From Clostridium sp. D33t1_170424_F3 (GTDB lineage: Bacteria; Bacillota; Clostridia; Oscillospirales; Acutalibacteraceae): a stretch of 64,000 nt of DNA. The notes below the pieces were generated by a model. The model was not told where the DNA came from. It made no database searches and saw only the letters and a list, made by a program, of their open reading frames with translations. A program made the position numbers and the translations under genes. Below, in pieces: positions 45,501 through 54,900 of this stretch. The stretch covers positions 114,176 to 178,175 of the forward strand of contig NZ_JADPEG010000007.1 in the NCBI RefSeq assembly GCF_015667585.1. The letters are read 5' to 3'. The first letter of the stretch is position 1; each line of letters opens with the position of its first letter.

Positions 45501-47091
45501 CCTCCGCGCCGGTCGTCTGTGTGATAAATACGACGGCTTTCTTTGCATTTTGCGCCGCGCGCGCCACCAAACCGTCCTCCGTCACTTCCCCGCCGTCCAG
45601 CTTCACTTCCGGCGTGTTCAGGCCGGCCGATTGGGACCAGGTGGTTCCGGACCATGTTTCCTGCCCCCATTGGCCGGGATACTCGGTTTGCTTATTCCAG
45701 CCGTGATCAATTTTTGACCAGCTCACTCTTTCCTTATAATAGTCTAAAAGCTCCTGGTAAGGCTGGATTCCCAGCGCGGTCAAACCGTCAATAAAGCTGG
45801 AGGTATACGCGCCGTTGATCGCGCCGGAGCCTTTTCCGCCCGTTGCCGGCACAAGCTGGCCGCGGCCGAAAACAGCCACTTTTTCTTCTTTGTCCAAGGG
45901 AAGAATCCGGTTGTTGTTTTGCGCAAGTACAATGCCTTCCGTTTCCAGCTCCCGCGCCAACGCGGTGGTGGTATCTCCCCATTCCCCCTCCGGGATCTTT
46001 ACGGCGCAGGTGCTGTCGTTCAGCTCGATATAGTCGATATCGCAGCCAAAGCCCGGCACGATCATCAGCTTTGCATGCGCGGGAATATCCATACAACCCG
46101 TTGCATAGCGCGTATTGTCTTTTATGGACCAACCACCCGTGCTTTTATAGGGAAGATTGTACGCCGTATTCTTTGCATCATTCAGGATCAGATGAAACAC
46201 GTCGTCCGGATTATTGGTGGTGTAACGAATGAGGATACCCGTTTTGGGCTGATCCGTCATATTTTCCAGGACAACGCCGCGTTCCATATTGTCCAGGTTT
46301 CCATAATACTTTCCGCCGCTGGCATCCCCGTTTCCAGCGGGCTGATGATCCTCTATCCGCAAACCGGTGTAGGGGCTTACAATATAGCCGGACTCCGCCT
46401 CAATGCGCACAATCGATTTTTTGGTTGGAATGGTCGGCAGCTCCTTTTCGTCGCCTAAAATAATATAATCGATGTTTGCGCCGTACCCGCTGGCGGCAAT
46501 CCGAATTCTTGCGCCGGCTGGAATATCGATACTGCCCGAAACCTCCGTGCCCACGCTCATGGACCAGCCGCCACAGGTATGGAACGGCAGGCTGTACGGT
46601 TCTGTTTCATCATTGATGTAAATGTCGAAAAAGCCGTAATTGCCGTCGGAAGCGGTATACCTGATTTTCAGCGAAGAACGCTCCACATCCGTCGCATGGT
46701 CAAATACCAGACTCCGGTTGTCCCAGCTCTCACCGATACGGCCGACGACCTTCCCATTGCTGGCGGTATCGTCCGACTGGATCACGATCTCCCCGCCCTG
46801 GTAGGGTTCCCCATCCGCTGTGACAACGACGCCATTTTCCGCTTCTAGCTTCGTTTCTTCCCCGACGGACGCGGAGAATGCCGTCACTCCCGACCCCACC
46901 AGGATCGCCATGGAAAGAACTGCGGCAACTGCCCTCTGGAATGGTTTTACTGTTCCGCTCTTTTGTTTTGACTTTTGTTTTTCACTTGTTTTTTTAGGAA
47001 AAGAAACGCTTTCTCTGTCTTGCTTCTCCTCACGCTGCCTGAAAGCAGCGTATTTTTGAAGCGCCATGTTAAATTTTCTCCCTTTAAACAT
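39511..47091 (-). CDS. giant secreted GH3 enzyme with reversed domain order and multiple binding modules
   Basis: 2526 residues, exported by a long-N-region signal sequence. Order: two CBM6-like domains (about 75-215, 225-370), GH3 C domain (375-700), FnIII-like domain (700-800), then the GH3 catalytic barrel (890-1215) with nucleophile D1158 (VVTDWGE). The C-before-N order is known in a subset of GH3 enzymes. It continues with putative-Ig (He_PIG-like) repeats (1255-1707), a CBM32/discoidin domain (1716-1849), an InlB-repeat-like segment, a BIG2 domain (1947-2024), the beta-rich tail domain (2030-2124), FIVAR-like repeats and the terminal module ending KHCTVTIG. It is probably a surface glycosidase for a complex glycan. 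An ATG eight codons later is an alternative start. Confidence 0.9.
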   Translation of the reverse strand: MFKGRKFNMALQKYAAFRQREEKQDRESVSFPKKTSEKQKSKQKSGTVKPFQRAVAAVLSMAILVGSGVTAFSASVGEETKLEAENGVVVTADGEPYQGGEIVIQSDDTASNGKVVGRIGESWDNRSLVFDHATDVERSSLKIRYTASDGNYGFFDIYINDETEPYSLPFHTCGGWSMSVGTEVSGSIDIPAGARIRIAASGYGANIDYIILGDEKELPTIPTKKSIVRIEAESGYIVSPYTGLRIEDHQPAGNGDASGGKYYGNLDNMERGVVLENMTDQPKTGILIRYTTNNPDDVFHLILNDAKNTAYNLPYKSTGGWSIKDNTRYATGCMDIPAHAKLMIVPGFGCDIDYIELNDSTCAVKIPEGEWGDTTTALARELETEGIVLAQNNNRILPLDKEEKVAVFGRGQLVPATGGKGSGAINGAYTSSFIDGLTALGIQPYQELLDYYKERVSWSKIDHGWNKQTEYPGQWGQETWSGTTWSQSAGLNTPEVKLDGGEVTEDGLVARAAQNAKKAVVFITQTTGAEEMDRIKQNGDWYLDPSQRVLLDQVTDKFDDVVVILSVNGSIDMSWVKEYDVDAVMISYGAGSQNGFALADLVYGVENPSGKLADTITETYEEHPTADTFGYVTYQDMGLSGALNRTKFGDNDPISTYLEGVYIGYRYFDTFGKEVLYPFGSGLSYSDFDFQNMSVSLDQENRVVRVEATIVNVSEDDALPPGKEVMEVYISAPQGELEQPYQKLLDFEKTEKLAKGESQTLALSIPLKDCASYSEEKAAYILEPGVYYLRVGSSSRQTKIAGAFYVPEEILVEQLENRLTMSDNAKALFDQKALSNQGATPISYPSEEDEKKAARETAVTVRAENVETRTELPLERTVSFPERGKDEPVYTWSDVQSGAVSVEKFVSQMTEDEMIMMLSGNTWFGMEHIYYTDDREIPLNFASKNGGISGAGLTRSMERLGIPSLVFADGSAGIGFSGNIGWSRAAAVGCVWNKELIREYAIKMGKDMVDINCDVWLAPSINLHRNPLNGRNNEYYSEDPILSGLLAGVVAGGVSESGVTVCLKHYAGNDQEYYRRGHYNKSTEASGTSKDALNVIATERALRELILKPFEIAVKTGDVKNVMSSFNQLNGEYAASNHDLLTKILRDEWGFDGFVVTDWGETDAIAHGGEMMAAGVNVIMRGDHQMWAFPDQMRESLRSGKLTMQQLRTNAYGFVKSLLASSLSSMDGKHRFREKLTILSTSLPNAKSNDEYGKIKTNPLVAAGGNGSEYAFSVAQNSPDALPEGLTLRKDGTLSGKVKPGQEGEYQITFQVQDNRGNTDRKTLALTVVGELSFAPEQLPAIVKDRPYRQQLTVKDSSGQNVEAVFTVEGALPKGITLSESGLLSGTCTEIGNGSFAFSVSAKSIDGEKTGARDYVVQVIEQEVQIDTSDVAAAEVGANYVQLLEASHGMGTYRWSAKYLPEGFVLDGNRIVYGQYRDGMLYKQLVPDSLTGIYQFTVAVEDEMGLTDEKVFTLQVGDPERDQFMMTLGSLEDGKAGIQYENVALSSQNGVAPVSYFVDASGDSLPAGMQLSEDGVLSGTPAYTSAGEYRLVIKAVDSGNHTCTKSYSLYIAGGLTIDPAPHSIFAAQEGRSFKKQFKAAGGIMLEKKYELHETSDALPDGLVMTADSSAMTISGTPKKGTVGVYHLVFLMDDASFSGNPVTSIVPYTLVIEPYMENVALHKKATASSYNVDDDPPLSPEKTVDGKDSTRWCSDWMRGDVNDAWLKVDLGAVYDLNEVFILWETAVAAEYQLLVSDDDIHYKEVDVNGVQYNGLRHTWKINASGRYIKMQSIKAATPYGSSIFEFEVYGTPQVPPEQKYTVSFADGITNGNVTANPKTAAEGEKVALAVQPDEGYRLVEGSLKAFRTGDSSTLVPLLDNAFTMPAYDVTVAAQFEKIPTGTVAVTGVALDQKTLSLKTGDAPVPLTAAVLPTNATNQKITWSSDDPKIAQVDQNGAVTAVAEGIAVITVTTEDGNFTDHCYVTVEEKQVGSRTLSLTYNSRDVSLLVNGEPQKLADLTGRYVAENVEAGTEMELTFAPRIEGRTFRSVTIGDTEPVLIEGDQYTYSVTMGDRDMELHFVLEVVDKSILKQVYSYAKTYMEDGSVDQLIGSVKKVFQKAYNTAEAVMDDPAATQAEINSAWSGLLNAIHYLEFKPGDKSALMELCETLKNLKEEDYRENWASFEAALEEAEQVLSDDEALSNDITEAYNRLMDAFNLLVPAADFSELEALIARAEEIASEIALDKYLPDGQSAFASALEEAKALDKSASQEEIDAAADQLIRAMAGLRKIPSREELRAYIAELEQLDLNGYTSRSVANLKAALRIAKAAAADETASDKTLATVFHGLQEAEKALKKSDPKPSGKKSSGSLFHSNSYGAAGIVAVNPLLAAALNVSTGKACVLSDTVNDFVLKRGQSYCFKTTVVSGHGEVPSFTAGNGSVIKTQFVTKIGNDFYYRVWAIGAPGQSTGAYTQMPGQDPVKHCTVTIG

Positions 47092-47479
47092 TACTTTTCA
47101 ACTCCTCCTGTTTCCAAAAACTCCTGCAATTGTTCTTTCCTCCTGCCCTCCTCTTTTTATCTGTTATATATGTAGGAAATGGTATGGCACCATTCAGCTT
47201 AAATAAATCGGCCCAGTACGAACGTTTCTTTCCTTTTAAAATACTTCTTTTTAAATAACATTATTTTTCGACAAAAGGTCTTCTCTCATTCATCCTATTT
47301 AATCATTATTTGTATTAACTTATTATATTATAAACTATATATAAATTCTCACAAATTGTCAATCATTTTATTCTATATAGATAATATTATTATTTGGCAT
47401 AATATTTTATTCTTTAACGGTTCCCTGTATGCAGCGGCGCTGTTTACCAATCCGACGACCGCATGCCGTGACATGACAA
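47092..47479. other. AT-rich leader and promoter region of the 39511 gene
   Basis: About 390 bases. The gene-proximal part is purine-rich on the coding strand with several orphan AGGAGG-like sites; 47220-47420 is strongly AT-rich. No small gene is supported. Confidence 0.5.
47334..47362 (-). promoter_or_regulatory. promoter of the GH3 gene at 39511
   Basis: Minus strand -35 TTGACA (47362-47357, perfect), 17-base spacer, -10 TATAGT (47339-47334). This predicts an unusually long leader of about 235 bases. Confidence 0.75.
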
Positions 47480-47524
47480 CACCTCCTGCTGTAGTTTTTA
47501 TCCTACAACAGGAGGTGCTTTCTT
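47480..47524. terminator. hairpin downstream of the second ROK gene
   Basis: A 15-bp stem (CACCTCCTGCTGTAG, one mismatch) 22 bases after the ROK stop. The T-rich flank lies on the plus-strand side, so its efficiency for the minus-strand gene is uncertain. Confidence 0.55.
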
Positions 47525-47538
47525 TTTCTGTTTATTTT

Positions 47539-48774
47539 CTAGGATACGATCCGATTCCGGGCGGAAGCCGCCAGAAACAGGTCCGGGGTGGACAGTGCCT
47601 GCTGCGCGGCATAAGCGGCCGCGCCCAAAAGGGACGGGCTTTCTTTCAGGCGGTTTATTTCAACAGCCATATTTCGGGAAATCAGCGGATTGACGCTGTT
47701 GTCGATTGTCCGCTTTACCGCATCCAGCATCATACCCGAATGGATTTCAGCCAGCTGATCCCCAACGATAATCTTGCCTGGATTCAGCTGGTTGATAAGT
47801 CCGACAATTCCCATCGCCAAAAGGCCGCATACCCGCCGGTATGCTTCGCACGCCACACGGTCGCCGGCGCGCACCGCCTGGGCAATCGCGGGGACAGTTA
47901 TAAAGCCTTCGCGCAGGCAGGAGGAAGCGCCGTTCCGGAGCTGCTCCACAATTTGTTCCTGCAGCGCCGCTACAGAGCAATACTGTTCCAGGCAGCCGCG
48001 GTTGCCGCAGGTACAGGGAGCGCCGTCAAAATAAATACTGCTATGTCCGAATTCCCCGGCGATGCTCTGCTGTCCCAGCAGGAGCTTTCCATCCACGAGC
48101 ATACCGCAGCCAATCCCCTGACCGGCCAGGATGTACACCATATTCTGTGCTTCCACACCGCCGCCGCTGTACCAGAACTGTGCGAAAGCGCCTGCGTTGG
48201 CGTCGTTGATCACCTGCAGCGGCACGGAGAGTCCTTCCGATAAGGTTCCATGCACGGCACAGCCCTTCCAGCCGTTCATCCCCGTCACAAAAAGCAAACG
48301 ATCCTCGCCCTCATGGTAAGGGCCGGGAACGGCGACACAGACGGATAATATTTCGGAGTCCGGGTGTTCCCGAATCAAGTCTTGTATGGATAACCGAACG
48401 GCCCGCAGCGAAGACGGGAGGTTTCCCTCTATATCGGTCCGGTGTCTCCATATGCCGTGGGGTTTGCCGGACAATCCTGCCAGGCAGATGTCGAACTTTC
48501 CCCGCGCCAGCCGCACGCCGATGACTTTAAACCGCTCGTCGTTCAGCCGCACGCCGATGGCGCGCCGGTTCCGTTCCCCGGAGATCAGGCCCGTTTCCAC
48601 CACCAGCCCGCAGTGGATCAGTTCCCCTATGATGTTGGTGATCGTCGCCTGCCGCAGCCCGGAGAGCTTTGCCAGCGTCGCGCGGGAACAGATTCCTTCC
48701 TGCCGGATCAGGCTGAGGATCAGGACGCGGTTGATGATCTGGATTTTTTCCTGATTTACACTGGTTTGATACAT
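47539..48774 (-). CDS. ROK family transcriptional repressor (copy 2)
   Basis: About 411 residues, clearly paralogous over its full length to the ROK protein at 30097. It has a winged helix (SLIRQEGICSRATLAKLSGLRQATITNI), GQGIGCGMLVDG, GEFGHSS and the zinc signature C-x-C-G-x2-G-C (CTCGNRGC), and no functional kinase phosphate loop. The ATG at 48774 has GGGGAGG upstream; a GTG at 48786 is possible. It follows the GH3 gene at 48927 by about 150 bases in the same direction, reproducing the GH3-ROK pairing seen at 30-36 kb. Likely a sugar-responsive repressor of glycosidase genes. Confidence 0.88.
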   Translation of the reverse strand: MYQTSVNQEKIQIINRVLILSLIRQEGICSRATLAKLSGLRQATITNIIGELIHCGLVVETGLISGERNRRAIGVRLNDERFKVIGVRLARGKFDICLAGLSGKPHGIWRHRTDIEGNLPSSLRAVRLSIQDLIREHPDSEILSVCVAVPGPYHEGEDRLLFVTGMNGWKGCAVHGTLSEGLSVPLQVINDANAGAFAQFWYSGGGVEAQNMVYILAGQGIGCGMLVDGKLLLGQQSIAGEFGHSSIYFDGAPCTCGNRGCLEQYCSVAALQEQIVEQLRNGASSCLREGFITVPAIAQAVRAGDRVACEAYRRVCGLLAMGIVGLINQLNPGKIIVGDQLAEIHSGMMLDAVKRTIDNSVNPLISRNMAVEINRLKESPSLLGAAAYAAQQALSTPDLFLAASARNRIVS

Positions 48775-48832
48775 GTTTGAGGTCACCTCCCCGGATGAAA
48801 GTTACAGATATAAACCATTTGGTCATTGGAAC

Positions 48833-48862
48833 GCGCCCACAGCGGCTGTCCGCTGTGGGCGC
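48833..48862. terminator. hairpin between the double GH3 gene and its ROK gene
   Basis: A perfect 13-bp GC-rich stem (GCGCCCACAGCGG) with a 4-base loop but no T tract; it may attenuate or process the transcript rather than stop it. Confidence 0.55.
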
Positions 48863-48926
48863 ATCCATAAAAGAAGGATATAGAGTGTTTTGGATAAGGA
48901 ATGAACAGGGAAATCAACCGCAACGC

Positions 48927-51900
48927 TTACGCAATTGTCACTGTGCAATGCTTGACAGCGGAAACGCCGGCCAGCGTGGTATATACGCCCGTACTCTGGC
49001 CCGGTGTGCCGACGGCATACACTCTGTAATAATAGTCGTTGCCGATCTTTGCAACAAACTGGGTCTTGAGTACGCTGCCGTTGCCGACGGTAAAGTTTGG
49101 CGTCAGGTTACTGCCGCCTGTCACGGTCATCTTGAAGCAGTAGGCGCTGCCCCTCTTCAGAGTAAAGTTCACGGTGGTATCGGAGACGACCTTTGCCGCT
49201 GTCTGCGCCGTGGCTGCCGCGCCGACGACCGCCGTGCCAGCTCCGCCGTAGACATTGCCGCTGGAGCTGCCGGAAGATTTACCGCTGGATTTACTTGATG
49301 TGCTCTTGGTCTTCAGATCGTCCTTTGCATCCTGAAGGCCTGCGGTCATCGCGTCGACCTCCGCCTGATCGTCCTCGCTCAGACCAGCGTCCGCCGCCAT
49401 GGTCTTCGCCTTTGCAAGAACATTGTTCAGGTTGGAAACGGAAGCCGCGGTGTAATTGCTCAGATTCATCCTCTCGATAGCTGCGATCAAAGCGTTCAAG
49501 GCCGTCTTGTCTGCAAACTTGCGCAGGGCTTCCATCGCCTCGTTCAACGCGTCTGCCGCAGCCTCTACTTCCTCCTGAGAGGCCTGATCGTCGTACAGGA
49601 CTTCCTTCGCCTGTGCCAGCGCCTCTTCAAATTCTGCCTGTCCGGCTTCCACATAGTCCTTCAGATCAAGGCTGTCCGCCTTGTTGATGACCGTGCGGAG
49701 CATATCCTTGGCGGAGCCGCGCACCAGTCCGAGAAGCGCTTCTTCCAGTGTGTTTGCCGCCGCGGTGATCTCGTCCGCAGTGGCGTCTGCATCGTCATAG
49801 ACCTTCTGCGCCGCTTCATATGCGTCTTCAAACGCTGTGACGCCTGCGATAAAGTCTCTGGTGTCGATCGCTTCCGCGACGGAGAGCAGGTATTCCAGAT
49901 AGGCCTTGCTGCCCGTCTTGAAGGAAAGGTAATGCATGGCGTCGATCAGGTCGCTCCATGCCTGGTCAATCTCCGCCTGCGTAGCGGTATTGTCTTTGTA
50001 CACGGTGTTCGCCGCGTCGAGCGCCGCCTGGAATTTTTCCAAGACGCTGGGGATAACGTCTTCGATCTCATCCTCGCAGGCATTTGCCGCTTTAATAACC
50101 GTGCGCAGAATCTGCTTATCAACCGTGGTGAAGGCAAAGGTGTATTCTCCCGCTTCGCCTGCTTTGACGGTATAAGTAAAGGAATCGGTTTTGCTGAAGT
50201 TCACAGACTTGCCGTTGACCGTCACGCCTGCGATCTCTCTGCCCTCGACAGCAGGTTTGAATGTCAGGGAAACACTTTCTCCCTCTGCAAAGCTGCCCTT
50301 ATAGTTTCCAACCAGATTGGCGATCTTCTGCTCCTCGCCGTTGACAAAGAGCTTCACGTTGGTGCTGAACAGGACGGACAGATTCTTGCTGTCCTTCTCC
50401 TCGTCCGGCGCCTTTACGTTGACGGAGGTTTGCAGCGGGAGGTTGTCGGAGCTGGCGCCCGCCATAATGGCGCGTTCGCCCTCTGCAACCGTCCATTTGT
50501 CCTTGGTGCCGTCCTTGCGGGTCACAAGCTCGCCGGCTGCATTCCAATAGGACAGGGAACGCTGGGAAATTTGAATGCTGACCTCGCGGGACTCGCCCGG
50601 CTGCATGTCTTCCAGGCGGGCAAAGCCTGCCAGCTGTCGCTCCGCCATCTGGACGCCGTCCGGAACCTTTGCCGCGCCCAGGTAAACCTGTGCGACCTCG
50701 TCGCCCGCGACGCTGCCGGTATTGGTGACGGTGAAGGTAACGTCATAGCCGTTCTTGCTGTTCTCCGCAACTTTCATATCGGAGTATGCAAAGGTGGTAT
50801 AGGACAGGCCGTGTCCAAAGTCGAACTGCGGCTCAATGCCCTCGCTGTCATACCAGCGGTAGCCGGTCATGATGCCTTCGGTGTAGTAAACGGAATTCTT
50901 CGGCTGGTCCACGCCGTTGCCGGTGACTTCGCTGCTCTTCTTGAGGCGCTCTTCAAAGTGCTCCTGGCTGTCGGTGACCGGGGTCTCATTGTCGTGCTTC
51001 ATAAAGGTCTGGGAGAGCTTACCGCTCGGATTGACTTCGCCCAGCAGGATTTTTGCGGTTGCAAGTCCACCCTCCTGGCCCGGATACCACATCTCAAGGA
51101 CGGCGTCCACACTGTCAACCCATTTGTCCATCGTTACGGCGCCGCCGTTGTTCAGAACGACTGTGACCTTGTTGCCGTTCGCTTTTGCCGCTGCGATGAC
51201 GTCCAGCAGCAGGGCTTCCTGATCATCCGGAAGCGCAAGGCTGCAAGCCTCAATGGTATTGCCCTCTGCGCCCGTGGAACTCCATGCAAAGAACACGACG
51301 TCTTCGTTCTCGCTGGCAATGCGGATGGCTTCATCATAGTTGGCCTGCTTCTGGCTCGGAGTGATCCATCCCAGGCTGATCTGCAGGTCTTTCAAGTCCA
51401 TGGATGCGACGCCGGTGACCTTCACCTTATACAGTTTGCCGGCTTCCAGCGTCACATTTGCATTGCTGATATTCATGCCGGTCGGGCTGCAAATGACATT
51501 GTTCCAAGGCCACTGGGTACCCTCGCGGAGCGTCAGGCTGCCGATGCTTGTTTCTTTGCCGTCGACGGTGATTTTTGCGTTGCCTGTGCCGCCGATTCCG
51601 GAGAACACAAGGGTATACTGTCCATCTTCCGGCGCTTTCACATAGGTTTCCCAAGTGTAAGCCGCACCCTTTTCAAAGGCGCTGCCGTCCGGGCCGTTTT
51701 TATAGGTCTTTGTGCCGGTGGTGAAATCCACCTGGCTGTCGATATTTGCAAACTCACCCAGCTCATGGCCGTCCATCAGCGTCTCGCTGGAGCCGCCGCC
51801 GGGGAATCCACCGGGGAATCCGCCGCCACCGCCGCCGGCAACACCGTAGGTGCGCACAACGCCGTTTGTTTCGCCGTTTTCATCCTGATACAGGTTTTCC

Positions 51901-54900
51901 GCCGGGATCGCGGTTCCCACAATGTCGAGACCCGCTGTTGCTTCAATATTTGCATCGCTGCCCGCGATTTCCATCATGCGGTCGTACGGACTGACCATGC
52001 GGCTCAGGGTTCCGAAAGAACGCTCCTGTCCGGCGCCGCCCGCAATCGGGTTGACCGCGCCCAGGCCAATCATGCCGATGGAGGAATCCGCAGCATTCAG
52101 CGGCAGAGCCTCATTGTCGTTCTTCAGCAGAACGGCGCCCTTTTCTGCCACTTCCAGCGCGATTTCCTGGTTCTCTGTCAGCAGGCCGTCTTCCACTTTT
52201 TCTTCATAGGTGTCCACCAGCTTGATCGGATCGGTGCGGCCCGGCTCTTCCTTGACATAGCCGCTGCCGTCCAGTTCGACCAGGTACAGATAACCAACCT
52301 TGCCATAGCCGTTGAGTACGTGGCGGGCCGCCTCGTCCACATCGTCCCAGGTCATTTCACCGTTGGCAATCTTCTCTTCGGTGTTCTTCTGGTTGTTGTT
52401 GCTGGCGGAAGGCATCTCAATATCGGTGCCCTTGTCCAGCGTGTAGCTGTGGTTGCCGCCCCAATCCGTCATGGTGAGGCCGTCATAGTTCCACATATCG
52501 CGCAGAATATCAATTTGCAGCTCGCTGCTGGCGGAAGCCCACGCGCCGTTTACGCCGTTGTAGGAGGACATAATCGCCGCCGCGTCCGCCTCCTTCACCG
52601 CCGCTTCAAACGGGGCAAGGTAAATCTCGTGCAGAGTCTGCTCGTCGACCTGTACATCGACCGCGCCGCCGGGCGTGCTGTCCTGCGCAAACACGGCGAA
52701 GTGCTTCAGGGTCGCCATAACGTTCTGGTCCTGGATGCCCTCGGTCTCGCTGACCGCCATGCGGGAAACATGGTACGGGTCCTCGCCAATCTGATCCTTG
52801 CTGCGTCCGAAATGCGCCGTGCGGGTAATGTCAAACTGGGAGCCCAGCTGTACGCTGCCGGAAATCGCTCTGTTCTCCGAACCGCTGATCTTACCGTAAT
52901 CATAGGAGAGATCCGTGCTCCACGTAGAACCCAGCATCTGCTCAATCGGCGGGTTCGTCGTATCGTAAATGGAGGTAACGCCGGCCGGTCCGTCAAACAT
53001 ACGCATTTGCGGAACGCCCAATCTCGGAACGCCCGTCAGGGTGCCTGCATCCGCAACCGTGCCGTTTGCGCCGCCGCCCAGCAGGGCAAATTTCTCCTCT
53101 GCTGTCATGCTGTTGATAAGCGCATCCACTTTTTCATCGCGGATTTCCTGGCTTTCAACCACCATGTATTTCTCACCGTATGTATCCGGGAAGGTGGTCT
53201 TTTCCAGCTTCGGGTCGCCGATGTCCGTGTACTTCGCGGTGCGTTCGTCGGAAATCTGGCCGTCCCAATTCAGGCCGAATCCGAAGCAATAGGCATTGCC
53301 GTCGCTGTCCTTATAGACCTCCATGTCGTGGTATCCGTCTTCATAGGCGGTTTCCACCGCTTCCATGCTGGCCGGCATATTGACCGGCAGCAGGCCGCTC
53401 GGCTCGCTCTGTCCGGAGATCACTTCCAGGAACGCGTCCGGGGAAACGCTTGTGCCAATCAGCAATGCGTCCACAACCGGCTCAAATTCAGAGACGACCA
53501 TCGGGTTCTCCATGCCGAGGATGAAGATAATCGGCTTATCGCCCATCAGCTCCACCGTCTCCTGGATCATTTCCAGATTTTCCGGCGTACCCGCATGGGT
53601 ATTGCCCTTTCTGGAACGGTTGGATTTATAGTCGCCCTTGGACTCGTCCGGCGTCTCATTGTACTGTACCAGGGTACCGTCCGCATGATACCAATCGTAA
53701 CCGATGCTGGTTTCACGCATGGCATCCGCGGTGTACTCGCCATAGGTCAGGTTCTGCGGGCGTCCGTCCGTGTACTCCATCGCCATGCTGGGAGAATCCA
53801 GCTTGATAATGGCAAAGTCGGCCTCATCCGCCGCCTGTTTCTTCGCCTCATCGGTCGGCATCTCGCCGTTTTCGGCCGCCGCTACCAATGTATCGGAAAC
53901 GTTATAATATCTCTGCGTTGTATCGAGGTCTAACACCGCCGAGACAGTGGTGGTGGCAGGACCCCACCAGCCGCCGCTGGTCGATTCCTTCAGCGGGATA
54001 TAAGCGGTCAGCTTTTTGCCGTCTTCCGCTTTGAGCGGCAGGGTGCTGTCGGAGTTTTTCGCCATGATCACGGCGTTCTTATGCGTCTCATACGCGTCCG
54101 CGTTCAGCTCCGAAGAACCAACAAAGGACTTCGCATAATCCGGGTCCGCATACGGATCTTCAAACAGGCCCAGGTTAAACATGACCTTCAGGATGCGGGT
54201 GGCGGAAGCTTCGGTCAGCTCGTCCATGAAGTCCTCTCCAAGGGCCTCAATCCCGTACTCCTCGCTGCCGTTGGCGCCCATCTCATAGGCCGCCATCATA
54301 TCTTCCGCTACATATGTATCGCTGTCCAGGCCGCCCATCTGGTCCACGCCCGCCAGCATGCTGGCCAAAACGCGGTAGGGACGGTCATAGCCCTTGCCGG
54401 GCTCCAGGCCCCACGGGGTGTCCGCGCCGCCCATGCCCTCGTGGCTGCCGTGAATTTTCCAGTCTGTGCAGACAAGGCCGTCATAATTCAGGTCCTCGCG
54501 CAAGCGCTGCTGCACAATGTATTTGCTGAAACCGTTTGCCACGTTTTTGCCGCTCGGATCCTGATCGAACGGGATCGTGTAGTACGGCATCACGCCGGCG
54601 GACTGTTTGGTGGTTCCCTTGTACTCCTCCGCGAAGCCCGCGCCCTTTACAAAGTATTGCAGGATGGTTTCAAAATTTCCCGCCGGATAAACGCCGAACT
54701 TGCCGTCATCCTTATGGGCGTCAAAGCCGAATTCGCCGGTACCGCCGCTGGGCCAGTGTTTTGCGATGGTAGCAACGCTGCCGGTACCCCAGCCCGTATC
54801 AACGCCCCAGTCGCTCTTCTCATAGTCGGAATCGGTCTGCATGGCCTCGATAAAGGCGCTGGCCATATCCGCGTTCAGCTCCGGGTCTTCCGAAAAAGTG

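Noticed and set aside
49932..53933. Very long open frames on the plus strand opposite the GH3 genes (also 31527-35684 and 40528-43260)
   Set aside because: They mirror the codon bias of the GH3 genes, lack start signals and known folds, and run through conserved catalytic motifs of the opposite strand.
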